Source of the DNA: Phormidesmis priestleyi BC1401
GTDB lineage: Bacteria; Cyanobacteriota; Cyanobacteriia; Leptolyngbyales; Leptolyngbyaceae
Reading direction: 5' to 3'
DNA: 64,000 nt
NCBI RefSeq assembly: GCF_001650195.1
Contig: NZ_LXYR01000001.1
Span: 10,358-74,357, forward strand
Shown: positions 1-7,770 of the stretch, piece by piece
Layout of the letters: each line of letters begins with the position of its first letter
Numbering within the stretch: the first letter of the stretch is position 1
Made by a program: the position numbers and the translations under genes
The notes under the pieces: generated by a model
Told to the model about the DNA's origin: nothing
The model's database searches: none
What the model saw: the letters and a program-made list of their open reading frames with translations, nothing else

Positions 1-376
1 CCACCCCGATCACCAATTTCGCGGGCAATGTCACCGTACTGCTGATGAAACTCGATCGCGCGTTGATATTGCCCCAAGGATTGATACGCATTGCCGAGAC
101 TACCGAGGGAGTTCGCTTCTCCACCCCGGTCACCAATGTCGAGGGCAATGTCACCGTACTGCTGATGAAACTCGATCGCGCGTTGATATTGCCCCAAGGA
201 TTGATACGCATTGCCGAGACTACCGAGGGAGTTCGCTTCTCCACCCCGGTCACCAATGTCGAGGGCAATGTCGAGGGACTGTTGATAAAGCTCGATCGCG
301 CGTTGATATTGCCCCAAGGATTGATACGCATTGCCGAGATTGCCGAGGGAGGCAGCTTCTCCACACCGGTCACCAA
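1..376. repeat. 120-bp tandem repeats encoding TPR units
   Basis: Blocks 1-120, 121-240 and 241-360 align with a period of exactly 120 bp. 61-120 and 181-240 are identical, and 1-60 and 121-180 differ at only a few positions. They encode successive 40-residue TPRs on the minus strand. Identity decays to the right, towards the N-terminal side of the protein. This points to recent amplification or gene conversion. Confidence 0.9.
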
Positions 377-1892
377 TTCGCAAAAATAATTGTTGAGCCT
401 GCTCGTGAGCTTTGATCGCCGCTCCGTACTGTCCCAACGATCGATCGATGTTGCCCAGTCGTGTCCATGCCCATCCGAAATCTTTGACTTCTTCCTCATT
501 GTTTGCTTGCCACTGCTGAGTCAGTTGCTCATAGATGGGCACAAGTTTAGTGTAGTAACCCTGACGATTCAAGATGTCCACACAAGTCGCCATTACCCGA
601 TACGCTTCGGCATAGTGCCCCAGTTCGCAGAGATGATAAAAGGCTTCTAGTTGCTCGCGGCAGTCTTCAAAGTTGCCCGTCCAAGGCTTACGATTGTTCC
701 AGAAAAACTCGATCGCTCTCTCATGCCCGCTCTCTAACTCTTTCTGCTTTCGTGCACCCTGCTGCAAATATCGCTGAATCAATGGCAAAAACTCAAACCG
801 CCCACTCTCTCCCTGGCGCGATTCCTGCAAAAATGACCATCGCGCCAGCTTCCGCAACTCTGCCAGCGTCACCGTCTCATCGACCATCCCCTGCGCTACG
901 TCTAGCCCAAACCGATGCCGCAACACGCTCGATCGCCATAATAACGACTGCAACCACGGTGGATCGAGTTGGGCAAAACTACGATCTAAAATCGCCCCCA
1001 CACAAGCTTCTGGATCACCCCGGTGCAGTTCCTTCACCTCATAGAGCATCGACGCATCATCTTGCTGCAATCGATAAATCGTGGCAGGTTCATAATCCGC
1101 TAAATGCTCTCGCTTCAACAAACTCGCCGCCAACTGCAACAGTAACGGGTGCCCATCCGCCGCCTGCACAAACTTTTTCAAATCTTCGTCCGATCCTTCA
1201 ATTTGCTGCGACTGCAACAACGCTATCCCTTGAGCGATCGTGAGTCCCTGCACCGATTCCCATCGCCAAGTCGCCGTCGGCAACTCTAATTGATACTGAC
1301 TGGTGAGCAAAATTGTGCCGCCGCCGCCACTTCCCAACCACTCTGCCAAAAATGCACCATAAGGCTGCCAAAGTTCTGAAGACTGAAACAGCGTCTCCAG
1401 ATTATCCAACACCAGCAGATAGCGCGATTCTCTCAGCAAATTCAGCGATTTAATTACCAACTCATCAGGCGAATCTCGTTCATATAACTCCCGCACTTGA
1501 GCATATTTTTCTACTCCAAGTAATGTCTCAATCAACCACCGTCCAAAAATGGCAAACGGCGCAGGTTCCTTAAAATTTGCCCACAGTTTTTGCTTAAATC
1601 CGGCTGCATCTTGATAGACCCGCGCTGCCAGTGCAGATTTGCCATAGCCACCCGCTGCATACAAGCCCACCAACCGAATCTGAGACTCTGCAAAATAACC
1701 TTTCAAGACAGCTTCTTGAGATCGCGTCTGCCAGCGCTCTTCGATAATCAGCGGCAATCCACGATCGATAGCGGTGCTGAGTGCTTTTGGTCGTTGCTGA
1801 TAATTGATCGTCTGAGTGATGTTGCCCACCGTAATCGTCTGCGCGGTGACATCAGAAAACGCAGATATGCTAGGGGAAGGATTGTCAGGCAT
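1..1892 (-). CDS. NB-ARC/TPR STAND (NLR-like) protein, 3' end outside the window
   Basis: About 630 codons are visible, starting at the ATG at 1892 and open to the left edge. My reading gives a short N-terminus with ITVGNITQ at residues 20-27, a P-loop GGYGKSA (81-87), a Walker B-like strand YLLVLDNL (158-165) and a winged-helix-like region. TPRs follow, of the type LGNAYQSLGQYQRAIELYQQ, every 40 residues. The last three repeats are almost identical at DNA level (120-bp period). This is the STAND/NLR architecture: signal-sensing repeats, NTPase switch, and an N-terminal signalling element in place of a catalytic effector. It lies 34 bp after the 148-aa gene on the same strand, so the two are probably cotranscribed. 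The inferred role is immunity or regulated cell death. The ligand and the number of TPRs cannot be told because the gene is cut. Confidence 0.88.
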   Translation of the reverse strand, partial: MPDNPSPSISAFSDVTAQTITVGNITQTINYQQRPKALSTAIDRGLPLIIEERWQTRSQEAVLKGYFAESQIRLVGLYAAGGYGKSALAARVYQDAAGFKQKLWANFKEPAPFAIFGRWLIETLLGVEKYAQVRELYERDSPDELVIKSLNLLRESRYLLVLDNLETLFQSSELWQPYGAFLAEWLGSGGGGTILLTSQYQLELPTATWRWESVQGLTIAQGIALLQSQQIEGSDEDLKKFVQAADGHPLLLQLAASLLKREHLADYEPATIYRLQQDDASMLYEVKELHRGDPEACVGAILDRSFAQLDPPWLQSLLWRSSVLRHRFGLDVAQGMVDETVTLAELRKLARWSFLQESRQGESGRFEFLPLIQRYLQQGARKQKELESGHERAIEFFWNNRKPWTGNFEDCREQLEAFYHLCELGHYAEAYRVMATCVDILNRQGYYTKLVPIYEQLTQQWQANNEEEVKDFGWAWTRLGNIDRSLGQYGAAIKAHEQAQQLFLRIGDRCGEAASLGNLGNAYQSLGQYQRAIELYQQSLDIALDIGDRGGEANSLGSLGNAYQSLGQYQRAIEFHQQYGDIALDIGDRGGEANSLGSLGNAYQSLGQYQRAIEFHQQYGDIAREIGDRG

Positions 1893-1926
1893 AGAGGGCT
1901 AAGTTGAAAAGCGGTAGGGGGATGAA

Positions 1927-2373
1927 TTACTGTTCTTGCGTCAAGTTGCCGAGCGTAATATTTTCAGCTTCAACAGCCTTTAGCATTGTCATGTCACTGG
2001 GTTCTGCAGATTTTTGCGTCATATCCTTCGCTTCCAAACTACCCCTTACTTTCAAATCTGTCGCCATTTCCATCTTTCCAAGCGGCTTCGAGTTTTGAAG
2101 CGCGATCGCAAGCTGCCGAATCTCTTCTGCAAAGTCCGGCGCATATTTCATTTCCTCCCCTAGATAAACCACTAATGGTTGAGCCGATTCCGGAGTTTTC
2201 TCTGTCTCGATCGTTGCCAGGGTTCGTTCTACCTGCTTATTGCCTTGAAACCGAGCCGCGATCTTGTCCCACAAACTCGTCACCAACTTCTTGCCCGCCT
2301 CACCCGCCGTTCCCTCAGTGAACTTCATCAGCAGCAGAGTTGCGATCGTTGCAGCGGTAATTGGATCTGACAT
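1927..2373 (-). CDS. Small Bell-like effector candidate with C-terminal amyloid-type motif
   Basis: 148 aa. The N-terminal ~100 residues are predicted helical, beginning with a hydrophobic and glycine-containing stretch (SDPITAATIATLLLMKF). That resembles the Bell domain, the proposed bacterial counterpart of fungal HeLo membrane-acting domains. The C-terminus ends in ITLGNLTQEQ (residues 139-148). ITLGNLTQ matches ITVGNITQ at residues 20-27 of the NLR protein encoded immediately downstream. In known bacterial amyloid signalling pairs, an NLR templates the fold of its effector through such a shared motif. Here this is inference from layout and motif. No enzymatic motif is visible. No clear Shine-Dalgarno precedes the ATG at 2373. 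If it is not an effector, it could be an adaptor of unknown function. Confidence 0.75.
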   Translation of the reverse strand: MSDPITAATIATLLLMKFTEGTAGEAGKKLVTSLWDKIAARFQGNKQVERTLATIETEKTPESAQPLVVYLGEEMKYAPDFAEEIRQLAIALQNSKPLGKMEMATDLKVRGSLEAKDMTQKSAEPSDMTMLKAVEAENITLGNLTQEQ

Positions 2374-2475
2374 AATTTATGGATGTAAAAAACAGCACTC
2401 TCCTTGTAGCGCAGAATTCTATCTTTGTGTATGAATTCAATGACGCTTTAACAATTTGATGTTTTCTTCACACCA

Positions 2476-2664
2476 TCAAAGGGATTGTTACCTCCATCAA
2501 AGCCTTTGTTATCAATGTCAAAGCGATTGTTACCCGTGTCAAAGCAATTGTTACCCGTGTCAAAGCAATTGTTACCCGTGTCAAAGCAGTTGTTACCGAT
2601 AACAAAGCCATTGTTACCAACGTCAAAGCGATTGTTACCAGCGTCAAAGCATTTGCTGAGGAAC
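2476..2664. repeat. 21-bp minisatellite, 9 units
   Basis: Nine consecutive 21-bp units begin TCAAAG and carry a TTGTTACC core; units 3-5 are nearly identical (TCAAAGCAATTGTTACCCGT plus G). Because 21 is divisible by three, several frames stay open and spell heptads (minus strand FDTGNNC or VTIALTR, plus strand PVSKQLL), so the small ORFs here are probably by-products. It lies just upstream of the Bell-like gene and may contain or modify its promoter. It is not a CRISPR: there are no spacers. Confidence 0.85.
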
Positions 2665-2690
2665 ATGAATGTATTAAAGTGCAACTTCTC

Positions 2691-2760
2691 GCCCTCACCC
2701 TAGCCCTCTCCCCAAGGAGAGGGGACAAGACTTTAACTCGCTTCTCCCTAGCAGGGCTGA
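2691..2760. mobile_element. Partial, degraded copy of the window's MITE family
   Basis: The sequence starting GCCCTCACCCTAGCCCTCTC at 2691, followed by the AGAGGGGACA arm, matches the interior of the full elements at 46988, 53167 and 63310. The remainder is diverged and a convincing terminal inverted repeat is missing. I read it as a relic. Confidence 0.55.
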
Positions 2761-2821
2761 TTAGTTGTCACCAGACAAAATCTCCACGCTTGAGTCTTTG
2801 TTCAGCATCCAATGATGTCTG

Positions 2822-3043
2822 AGAGAATGTCTGGAACGTCTCTTTGCTGCGTTGCTCACCCGCCCCGGAATGCAGGTAGCTTCGCAAGTGCCTTCGGCAA
2901 CGGGGCTAGCTTTGCGAAGTCCCTTGAGGGACTGAATGCCTTAACCTCTCGTCCAGTCCCTTCAGTGGACTTCGCACCGTTAGACCGTGATTTTCAATCA
3001 CAGGCGGGTCATGCTATCAACGACTCCTTTCCAGACATTCTCT
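2822..3043. repeat. Palindromic non-coding element with 15-bp perfect terminal inverted repeats
   Basis: AGAGAATGTCTGGAA (2822-2836) is exactly inverted at 3029-3043 (TTCCAGACATTCTCT). The interior holds further hairpins: GTCCCTTGAGGGAC, and GTGATTTTCAATCAC near 2990. A segment just outside (3055-3090) resembles 2834-2868, around CTCTTCGCTGCG and CCCGCCCCGG. No matching target duplication flanks the ends. The open frame across it (2812-3159) is probably not coding. It could be a MITE or a REP-like structured repeat. Confidence 0.6.
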
Positions 3044-3112
3044 TAGGGCAATGTGAGACCTCTCTTCGCTGCGATCGCGTCCCGCCCCGGATCGGAAGCT
3101 TTCAAGCCCAGC

Positions 3113-3484
3113 CTAGAGTTGAATGGTGTTTTTGTCGTGCAACTCCTCTATTTGAATGAGAGAACCAGTCCCGATCGCGATGTTGAACTTCATCAGCGAT
3201 CGATTAACTTGATATCCCGGCAATACTCGAACAATTTGATATTCAGTCGTCAAATCACTCGTGCCATCCCATTTGAGTAATGCCAGTTGATTAGACGCAA
3301 TCTCACTCAGTTGTGAAACGAAGTCTTCGATGCTGTCACTCACATCAAGAAAAATGCCAGATGATATGAAAATATAACGCTCTTGCAAATCCAATGTAAC
3401 GCTGGCTCGATATCGTTTCTGCGTCGAGAGATTCAACTCAATGGTGAACGAAATCGAGCTAGGCACGATCGTCCTAACTCCCAT
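3113..3484 (-). CDS. Hypothetical protein, 123 aa
   Basis: The ATG at 3484 is preceded by a good ribosome binding site (GAGAGGACA). The product is soluble, with alternating hydrophobic strands (LNLSTQKRYRASVTLDL, RYIFISSGIFLDV), no signal peptide and no recognised motif. It stands alone between the palindromic element and a candidate structured RNA. The reading frame and RBS favour a real gene, but I do not recognise the family. Confidence 0.6.
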   Translation of the reverse strand: MGVRTIVPSSISFTIELNLSTQKRYRASVTLDLQERYIFISSGIFLDVSDSIEDFVSQLSEIASNQLALLKWDGTSDLTTEYQIVRVLPGYQVNRSLMKFNIAIGTGSLIQIEELHDKNTIQL

Positions 3485-3604
3485 GTTGTTTTGTCCTCTC
3501 GATTACTTCAAAGAGGACAAAAACAGTGATTGCTCAGATATTCGGTATGGAGAAAAACTATATGCAGGATCTTGATTCCAACCTTTCAAGATCCCATAGC
3601 AAAG

Positions 3605-3750
3605 CTGACGATGTACAATCATGAACGCCTCCTGAGTTAGTTACGATAACTAGGGATGGAAGTCCTCGGAGTCTGATTTGGACGATCAGGCTTCGGGGCA
3701 TAACTCCATCACTGCGGTGTATCGTACAGGAGTTTTTGGTTTTTTGGAAT
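3605..3750 (+). ncRNA. Candidate structured RNA
   Basis: Two adjacent hairpins are visible. The first is TAGTTA-CGA-TAACTA (3638-3652). The second has a 14-bp stem, CCTCGGAGTCTGAT (3664-3677) with ATCAGGCTTCGGGG (3685-3698), a 7-nt loop and an outer GATGGA/TCCATC helix (3655-3660/3705-3710). Three pairs of the long stem are G-U in the plus-strand RNA and would be A-C mismatches on the minus strand, so a plus-strand RNA is favoured. A T-rich run follows near 3732-3742. Ends are approximate. No known RNA family was recognised. Confidence 0.35.
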
Positions 3751-4136
3751 CCTGAGTTTTTGAAGGGGCGATCGACTCTGGAGAATTCAACCTCCTCAAT
3801 CCGCCCGTTCTTTAACCTTCTCACCGAAAGAAGAACTAAAAACTCTGAATCTCAAAGCTTTTAGAAAGTACGCCTTGTTATTCTGTTTTAGTATTTAGAC
3901 TGCGAGGAATACGGTCTATCTATGGTTTTAGAATGATATGCCGCGAATCTATTAGCTTAATCCCTCGAAAGAATAAATATACTGCAAAGCTATCAGCCCA
4001 TACCTCTAAACGAACCATTGGGCTGTGGATTATAGACCTAATTCTCTGCGCTTATATAGATGGAGCACGGGGTTAAGCGCGATCTAAATTAGGTTATTGT
4101 TAAGCCATATCAAACTTACAGAGGCAAAGTTACACA
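3751..4136. other. Gene-free stretch before the DUF2628 gene
   Basis: I see no convincing gene, repeat or strong hairpin here. The stretch is AT-rich. It presumably contains the promoter of the following membrane-protein gene. Confidence 0.4.
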
Positions 4137-4631
4137 ATGTCAGCCCCTACTGAACAAGAAATCCGAGCGTTTGTTGGGAAAAAATCTGGTTACTATCTCA
4201 GTAAGTGGTCTGCTCTGTTGTCTAGCGAAGGGCATGAGGCTGGTTTTAACGTTGCTGGTTTTTGGCTTCCTGGTCTCTGGTTGCCCTATAGAAAGATGTA
4301 CAAAGCAACTTTGATTTTTTATGGAATTATCATCACTGAATCTATACTTGAACGCATCTTCTTTAAAGAGCCGCCAGCAGGTTTAGGTATTATCGTTAGT
4401 ATTGCGGGCGCAATGATTTGCGGCGTTTATGGAAATCGTTGGTATTACTCACACACATATAATAAAATTGGTAAATTGCGACGGTTAAACTTATCGGGAG
4501 AATCTTTAAGTCAGGCTCTCAGAAGATGCGGAGGAACTAGATTAGTTACAGCCATAGGGTTCCTCATGATGTTTTTAATCATTGAGATTTTAACTTCGAG
4601 TGCTATATCTGTGCTGTTAGGGATAGGTTGA
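4137..4631 (+). CDS. DUF2628 family membrane protein
   Basis: 164 aa. The N-terminal cytoplasmic segment contains FVGKKSGYYLSKWSALL, followed by the family-typical FNVAGFWLPGLWLPYRKMY (about residues 38-57). Membrane segments lie at about 60-77, 85-103 and 138-160. DUF2628 proteins are small inner-membrane proteins with no settled function. The ATG at 4137 is preceded by GAGGCAAAG. It begins a run of small plus-strand orphan genes (4137-5574). Confidence 0.75.
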   Translation: MSAPTEQEIRAFVGKKSGYYLSKWSALLSSEGHEAGFNVAGFWLPGLWLPYRKMYKATLIFYGIIITESILERIFFKEPPAGLGIIVSIAGAMICGVYGNRWYYSHTYNKIGKLRRLNLSGESLSQALRRCGGTRLVTAIGFLMMFLIIEILTSSAISVLLGIG

Positions 4632-4677
4632 GATGAAGCGGTGATTGAGATGGCGATTATAATCGGAGAAATCATCT

Positions 4678-4896
4678 ATGCAGAAGTTAGTCACGATTTA
4701 TCTAAACCAAGAAGGGTGTCTAATACCAGGAAAGCGAACGGCTGCACAAAGTCATGGTATTGTGCAAGAGCATGTAGAAAGCTACCTTGCTGAGGGTTGG
4801 TCAATCAAATCAATTGCAGGTGCAGGAGGTGGGGGCGCAGGGCTTGGTTGTGGTTGGATTGTGGTTGTTTTAGAGAAACTTACGATCGCTAAGTGA
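4678..4896 (+). CDS. Small hypothetical protein, 72 aa
   Basis: The N-terminal half is polar (MQKLVTIYLNQEG, then VQEHVESYLAEGWSIKSI). A glycine-rich turn (AGAGGGGAGLGCG) then leads into a hydrophobic strand, IVVVLEK. The pattern HVESYLAEGW followed by VVVLEK is typical of short bacterial DUF proteins predicted to fold as a small alpha/beta unit. No RBS decides the start and the function is unknown. It sits 46 bp after the DUF2628 gene. Confidence 0.55.
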   Translation: MQKLVTIYLNQEGCLIPGKRTAAQSHGIVQEHVESYLAEGWSIKSIAGAGGGGAGLGCGWIVVVLEKLTIAK

Positions 4897-4975
4897 TATT
4901 GGTGCGGAGTCGGAGATTTGTCAGAAAGTATCCCATCCGTAACTCTTTACCCTTTGTGTTGCATAATCGACATAA

Positions 4976-5323
4976 ATGCAGAGAGATTTCAGGGTGAAGA
5001 TTCCAGCAGAGGCGGTTATCCCAGACGAGAAGATAACCCGTTACCTACTTGTGCAGAGAGCTAGGAATGATAAGTCAAAGTTTTTGGCACAGGCTGGATT
5101 TACAACAGATGATCCAGAGGCTCTAAGAGCAGCTATCCAGTCAATCGCAGAAGCAGGCGAGGCTGTTGAAGATAGAAGCAGTGAGTATGGAGTCTTTCAT
5201 CAAGTTATAGGAGAACTGGTTGGCGTAAACGGTGTAACCCTATCTGCTGTTACAATTTGGCTACAACGACAGATTGATGGAAAGTTCCAGTTTATAACCC
5301 TCAAACCTCTCAAGAAGACTTAA
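4976..5323 (+). CDS. DUF6883-type protein
   Basis: 115 aa. It begins KIPAEAVIPDEKITRYLL, then KSKFLAQAGFTTDDPEALRAAI, and ends with VNGVTLSAVTIWLQ and FITLKPLKK. This is the layout of DUF6883, small domains that occur alone or attached to polymorphic toxins. It is followed after 2 bp by a DUF4926 gene, a pairing I recall from other cyanobacterial genomes. The function is unknown, and a toxin/immunity-like role is only a guess. Confidence 0.65.
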   Translation: MQRDFRVKIPAEAVIPDEKITRYLLVQRARNDKSKFLAQAGFTTDDPEALRAAIQSIAEAGEAVEDRSSEYGVFHQVIGELVGVNGVTLSAVTIWLQRQIDGKFQFITLKPLKKT

Positions 5324-5325
5324 AC

Positions 5326-5574
5326 ATGCCCCTAGATCTGTACCAAGAAGTTGCTTTAACCCGCGATTTACCAGAGCATGAACTCAGAGTAGGAGATATT
5401 GTAACGTTGATTGATTTTGTCTCTCACCCCAGTAGTGGTGAAGAGGGGTGTGTTCTGGAAGTATTTAATGCGACTGGCGAATCTCTGACTGTGATTGCTG
5501 TCCCACTATCTACAGTAGAGGCTCTGCGCCCTGACGAAATCTTAACAGTTCGCTCCTTAGCAAAGGCAAGCTAA
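5326..5574 (+). CDS. DUF4926 family protein
   Basis: 82 aa. LYQEVALTRDLPEHELRVGDIVTLIDF followed by a charged strand is the hallmark of DUF4926, a small SH3-like beta-barrel fold by prediction. It starts 2 bp after the stop of the DUF6883 gene, so the two are translationally coupled or nearly so and probably interact. No catalytic residues are evident. Confidence 0.7.
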   Translation: MPLDLYQEVALTRDLPEHELRVGDIVTLIDFVSHPSSGEEGCVLEVFNATGESLTVIAVPLSTVEALRPDEILTVRSLAKAS

Positions 5575-5723
5575 CATTAGGTCTAGTGATGAGGTCATTC
5601 TCCACACTTCAACAGTTGTCCTAAATGAGGTGTTCTAGGGAGATGTAGCGATCGCCTCCAAAAGACTGGAGATTCTACGTGACTTTCCATGCTTAGAATT
5701 GAACCAAGCTGTATAAAGTTTAG

Positions 5724-7106
5724 CTAGGTTTCCGTCTCAGACGATCGCGCCTTCATTCGCCATCCATGCTTCACGACCTGACGCGCACGAGCGATCGCTA
5801 AACAGTCATTAGGCACGTCTTCGCTAATCGTTGAGCCTGCGGCGATCGTCACATCTTCGCCAATAGTGAGCGGTGCAATTAACGCATTATTGACTCCGGT
5901 TTTGCTGCGATCGCCGATCGTGGTGCGATGCTTCTTCACGCCATCATAATTGGCGGTGATCGTGCCGCCGCCGATATTGACTTGAGTTCCGATCGTGGCA
6001 TCTCCCAAATAAGACAAGTGAGACGCATTGGTGCGATCGCCCAAGGTGGAATTTTTCAACTCGACAAAGTTACCAATTCGACAACCTGCGCCAACTTCGG
6101 CATGACCGCGCAGATGGGCATAAGGTCCAATGCGAGAGCCAGACTTGACAATGCTATCGGTCACAACCGAAAAGAGAACGGTGACATTCTCCCCGATCTG
6201 ACTATTTTCGATCAAGCTGCCCGGTCCGATCCGGCTCTTGGTTTGAATCAGGGTGTTGCCCCGAAGATGAGTCTGCGGCTCAATAACTACATCGGCTTCG
6301 AGGGTTACGGTATCTTCGATCGTGATGCTATCCGGGTCAATCAGCGTCACCCCTTGCGCCATCCAATCATTTTTAATGCGCGTTTGCAAAATCCCGTAAG
6401 CGGTGGCGAGTTGCTGGCGATCGTTGATGCCCAAAATCTCTTGATGATCGTCAACATCCACCGTCATGACTGGACTCAGATAATTCACGGCATCAGTCAA
6501 ATAATATTCTTGCTGATCATTATTGCTGGTCAGATTTGGCAACACCGCCTCTAAATCCTGCCATCGGAAGCAATAAATTCCAGCGTTCACACGACGATTT
6601 TGCTTCTGAGCAGGACTGCAATCGCGGTCTTCCACAATCTGAGTCAGAATATTATTGCCATCGCAAAACACTCGTCCATATCCTTTAGGGTTGAGGATTT
6701 GAGCCGTTAGAATCGTTGCTGCATTGTTGTGTTCTCGATGCGTCTCTAGCAATCGTTGCAGCGTAGCAGGTCGTAATAACGGAACGTCACCATTCAAAAC
6801 CAGCAAACTTCCTTCAAACCCTTTTAAATGCGGCAGCAACTGTTGAATCGCGTGTCCGGTGCCCAACTGCTCGGTCTGTTCAACAAACTCTACGTCGGCA
6901 TAACGATCGCCCTGACGGGTCATCTCCTCTTTGACAAGTTCGCCCCGATAGCCAACAATCACCAACCGCCGTAGAGGATTGATCTCAGTCGCTCCGTCTA
7001 AGACTCGCTCAACCAGCGATCGGCTTCCCAAGCAGTGCAGGACTTTTGGCAAGTCCGATTTCATCCGCGTCCCTCGCCCAGCCGCCAAGATTGCTACCGC
7101 TACCAT
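5724..7106 (-). CDS. glmU: Bifunctional UDP-GlcNAc pyrophosphorylase / GlcN-1-P acetyltransferase GlmU
   Basis: 460 aa, the usual length. The N-terminal uridyltransferase domain (about 1-230) opens with [14 protein letters not shown], the nucleotide-binding loop, followed by KVLHCLG. The C-terminal left-handed beta-helix (about 250-450) shows hexapeptide repeats and the acetyltransferase segment ASHLSYLGD with [11 protein letters not shown]. It makes UDP-N-acetylglucosamine from glucosamine-1-phosphate, acetyl-CoA and UTP for peptidoglycan and lipopolysaccharide in the cytoplasm. It stands alone on the minus strand. The ATG at 7106 leaves the family N-terminus intact. The 208-aa opposite-strand frame inside it is a shadow. 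Confidence 0.97.
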   Translation of the reverse strand: MVAVAILAAGRGTRMKSDLPKVLHCLGSRSLVERVLDGATEINPLRRLVIVGYRGELVKEEMTRQGDRYADVEFVEQTEQLGTGHAIQQLLPHLKGFEGSLLVLNGDVPLLRPATLQRLLETHREHNNAATILTAQILNPKGYGRVFCDGNNILTQIVEDRDCSPAQKQNRRVNAGIYCFRWQDLEAVLPNLTSNNDQQEYYLTDAVNYLSPVMTVDVDDHQEILGINDRQQLATAYGILQTRIKNDWMAQGVTLIDPDSITIEDTVTLEADVVIEPQTHLRGNTLIQTKSRIGPGSLIENSQIGENVTVLFSVVTDSIVKSGSRIGPYAHLRGHAEVGAGCRIGNFVELKNSTLGDRTNASHLSYLGDATIGTQVNIGGGTITANYDGVKKHRTTIGDRSKTGVNNALIAPLTIGEDVTIAAGSTISEDVPNDCLAIARARQVVKHGWRMKARSSETET

Positions 7107-7228
7107 GTTCTCTCAGTCTATTTACTCCAACGGAGTATACCTTGCGTCTGGGCATTGTTTCCAGCCAGAATGTGAACACCCAGCAAGATAAGTCGAGATC
7201 GTAGACTAAGAAGAGAGGAAGCCCCAGT

Positions 7229-7447
7229 TTGCCTAAAAAAATTAGAGAACTAAAACGCTTACTTCTTTCAGCAGGGTTTGACTACGAACCTGCAAAAGCT
7301 AGTCACAGCAAGTGGTCTCATCCGAAACTATCCCAAAAAATCGTGATCGCTGGTAAGGATGGAAGTGATGCTAAACGTTATTTGGAAAGTCAAGTCGATG
7401 AGGCGTTAGAAGACTTAGCAAGGTTAAAAGAGGAGCCAAGAGAATGA
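7229..7447 (+). CDS. hicA: HicA-type mRNA interferase toxin
   Basis: 72 aa with a TTG start at 7229, supported by the RBS AAGAGAGGA at 7211-7219. The fold is the small dsRBD-like HicA: KKIRELKRLLLSAGF, then the conserved histidine segment ASHSKWSHP (H26) needed for RNA cleavage in the family. The gene overlaps hicB by 4 bp (ATGA). Toxin-first order is normal for HicAB. HicA degrades mRNA when released from HicB. Confidence 0.85.
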   Translation: MPKKIRELKRLLLSAGFDYEPAKASHSKWSHPKLSQKIVIAGKDGSDAKRYLESQVDEALEDLARLKEEPRE

Positions 7448-7653
7448 AGTACACGATCGTAATTCAGTGGTCAGACGAAGATCAGTGCTTTGTCGTTCTA
7501 TTGCCCGAATTCACCGATATTATGCAGCCTGTCACACATGGAGACACTTACGATGAGGCGCTTAAGAATGCTCAAGAAGTTTTAGAACTCTTAGTATCAG
7601 CTCTAAAGTCAGGTGAGCCATTACCACCAAAAAGATTTGGGCAAACGCTTTAA
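7444..7653 (+). CDS. hicB: HicB-type antitoxin
   Basis: 69 aa. MKYTIVIQWSDEDQCFVVLLPEF and THGDTYDEALKNAQEVLELL are the HicB partial RNase H-like fold that plugs the HicA active site. The protein ends shortly after this fold (PPKRFGQTL), so no separate DNA-binding domain is visible. Autoregulation, if any, would need another mechanism. The start overlaps the hicA stop. Confidence 0.85.
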   Translation: MKYTIVIQWSDEDQCFVVLLPEFTDIMQPVTHGDTYDEALKNAQEVLELLVSALKSGEPLPPKRFGQTL

Positions 7654-7660
7654 ATCGCCT

Positions 7661-7747
7661 GGTGAGAATTTTCTACGAACTTCACGATCGCCCTGTAAAG
7701 TCTTGAACAATCGACGCTATGATCGATTTCTTCGACCTATTCTCACC
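7661..7747 (+). promoter_or_regulatory. Candidate structured leader of glyA
   Basis: GGTGAGAAT (7661-7669) is perfectly complementary to ATTCTCACC (7739-7747). This would close a multibranched RNA of about 87 nt ending 23 nt before the glyA GTG, a layout like that of a riboswitch or attenuator. No known class was recognised and it could be chance. Confidence 0.3.
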
Positions 7748-7770
7748 CTCTAAATTTAGGATTTTGCTCA

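Noticed and set aside
752-1243. 163-codon plus-strand frame
   Set aside because: It is antisense to the NLR gene; the minus-strand reading contains a P-loop, Walker B and TPRs, and this frame is low-complexity Ser/Thr/Pro.
2476-2664. Possible CRISPR array
   Set aside because: Repeat units are contiguous, without spacers, and no cas genes are present; the same applies to 48522-48647.
2448-2728. Heptad-repeat small proteins in three frames
   Set aside because: They follow directly from the 21-bp repeat, which keeps several frames open; no RBS or family was found.
3558-3824. 88-codon minus-strand frame
   Set aside because: It covers the hairpin whose G-U pairs favour a plus-strand RNA; no motif or RBS supports a protein.
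5928-6554. 208-codon plus-strand frame
   Set aside because: It is antisense within glmU; no similarity to a known protein.
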